NCBI GenBank assembly: GCA_039000515.1
Contig: JBCFYV010000001.1
Location: forward strand, 52,570,410-52,634,409
DNA length: 64,000 bases
Source of the DNA: Timema cristinae
Lineage: Eukaryota; Arthropoda; Insecta; Phasmatodea; Timematidae
Direction of reading: 5' to 3'
Shown here: piece by piece, positions 62,548 through 64,000 of the stretch
Numbering within the stretch: the stretch's first letter is position 1
Layout of the letters: each line of letters opens with the position of its first letter
Notes under the pieces: generated by a model
The model's database searches: none
Told to the model about the DNA's origin: nothing
Seen by the model: the letters and a program-made list of their open reading frames with translations, nothing else
Translations under genes and position numbers: made by a program

Positions 62548-64000
62548 TTCTCTTCAACATGGATCCCAAAAATGGGTGAGGGAAGTGGGTAGTAGACAGA
62601 ACGGACTTTCTCAACCAAGCAGTAACAACCATAAGTGCCTACTTAAATAAAAGTATTATTTTACTTAATCTTCACAAAAAGTATTGATATCCAACCAAAA
62701 ACATTTATGTAAAAAATTGCTAAGTTCTACAGCACAAAAATCCAAATTATTCAGCCTCTGAAAAGAGTGAGAACTCGAGTGCCGAGTTCAACTTGCAATG
62801 CATTTACAGATTACTTGTCACTTCTCTTCAGTCTTTCTAAATACTCAAATATCTTTTTAAGTTTCTACGAACCATTAGTTTTAGAGATAGAATCGAAATC
62901 ACAATTCGACTTCCAGATATGATCTCGTAAATATTAAGTCTGAACGAAATCGATCGAACCGTTTTGAACGTGATCGTAGGTACAGACAAAGACAGACAAC
63001 TGGGGAGAAACAGAATTGTAAGACCCACATGTTTAGACACATACACACATAAAACGTGCAGATTAATCAAAGTATGAAGGTAAAACATTTGAACCATGAA
63101 AAGTAAAAAAATGTGATCACGAAACATGACACTAAGTGGTTCGTTTTTATGTTCACTTGATTCTGAAAAAGTTTTTCTAGCCTGTCACCTGTCTGTATGT
63201 CAGATTAAAATATCACTAATTCTAATATATACGAAATTAAGCTTCATCTTTAAACACGTTGTTCAGAAAATGGTTATCCTCGGCTTTAGAGTAGCCATTT
63301 TGGACAGAGGCCCAATCACTATCAAGCCAAAGCCTCCAAGTTACGGGCGACCAATTTTATATTTTAATTTCTTATATTAGAATTCACCTTTGAGCCATAT
63401 CGAAAGATATGTGGACTAGAAGTCAAGCTCATCTATACTGGTTTGTATAGACTAAGATTAAGCTCATCTATACTGGTTTGTATAGACTAAGATTAAGCTC
63501 ATATATACTGGTTTGTATAGACTAAGATTAAGCTCATCTCTACTGGTTTGCCAGTGACTAGAACCCCAAACGAGTTCACTGAGGGTGTATTTCCATTAAC
63601 TATTTCCCACTCGCCCTTCAAGAAAATTTGGATACTCTTCCTGAACGTTCTAGTTTCCTCATCGCTACCCCAATACTGATTTTAAATGCAGTCAGCTATA
63701 AAAAATAGTAGGATGATGTGCCAAAACCTACCAAATACATATTTGCTTCTACGCCCACATCACCTCGATGTAATTTGAATTTGAAATTTACCCCATGGGT
63801 AGAAGGAGGGTTACATAATAGTGTACAGAAATATCCCCCCCTCCCCATGAAAGCCCATTAAACTCGTGTTTGCTTACGAGGTTCACAAAAAATGCGTTGC
63901 ACTTCACCGAATAGAATAATGAGCTCGTAAATATGTCCTCTGACTTTCAGCCAAAATCACATCCTGAGTGACACTAACTCTAGCTTTTGACATGTTCTAG
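62548..64000. other. Unique sequence with a short tandem repeat
   Basis: At 63420-63545 a 36-bp unit (aagctcatctatactggttt gtatagactaagatt) is repeated about 3.5 times. A family 2 SINE relic follows at about 63550-63720 (aaccccaaacgagttcactg; taactatttcccactcgccc). The remainder is unremarkable. Confidence 0.6.

Overview
The window is animal nuclear DNA, almost certainly from an insect or other arthropod. It is AT-rich, and its one host gene is split into small GC-richer exons with GT..AG introns. The rest is tRNA-derived SINEs, LINE and hAT remnants, fold-back elements and very long minisatellites. The protein resembles arthropod kainate-type glutamate receptors (for example the S1 stretch [11 protein letters not shown] and the M3 stretch SYTANLTAF). 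Nothing is bacterial or viral.

Main gene. One kainate-type ionotropic glutamate receptor (GRIK2-like) runs on the minus strand from about 46569 (5' side) to a TAG stop at 3331. I placed 17 exons by reading both sides of each junction. The amino-terminal domain is at 46569-37334 plus part of 32050-31834, S1 at 32050-28962 and M1 at 27781-27643. The pore loop is present twice, at 22642-22505 and 20093-19956. M3 is at 14241-14043, S2 at 14241-5507, M4 at 4755-4603 and the C-terminal tail at 3462-3331. Phases match at every junction except the one into 32050. Counting one pore exon and treating the apparent single-base indels as errors, the exons sum to 858 codons. The first coding exon (signal peptide) was not found and probably lies further upstream.

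Main observations. (1) The two pore-loop exons are exactly 138 nt each, share the same phases and encode different channel linings: Gln in one and Ala in the other at the Q/R selectivity site. They look like mutually exclusive exons. (2) Several minisatellites are anchored on this gene's splice sites. A 44-bp array of about 86 copies repeats the last 31 nt of an exon plus its GTAAGT donor. A 54-bp array of about 15 copies repeats the M1 exon end plus its donor. A 20-bp array starts at another donor. A 24-bp array of about 130 acceptor-like units ends about 25 nt before the M3 acceptor. (3) Four amino-terminal/S1 exons carry single-base indels, probably long-read errors but possibly real.

Layout. 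1-3330: AT-rich 3' flank. 3331-46569: receptor gene with arrays and SINEs in its introns. 46570-49150: tRNA-like piece and a degraded Jockey-like LINE with a nested SINE. 49150-53090: SINEs and a 43-bp minisatellite. 53090-55790: SINE pieces and a fold-back element. 55793-58713: a dead ZMYM1/hAT-like transposase gene (minus strand) split by a MITE. 58714-64000: an inverted pair of tRNA-like repeats, more SINEs and a short 36-bp tandem repeat. Apart from the receptor I see no intact host gene.
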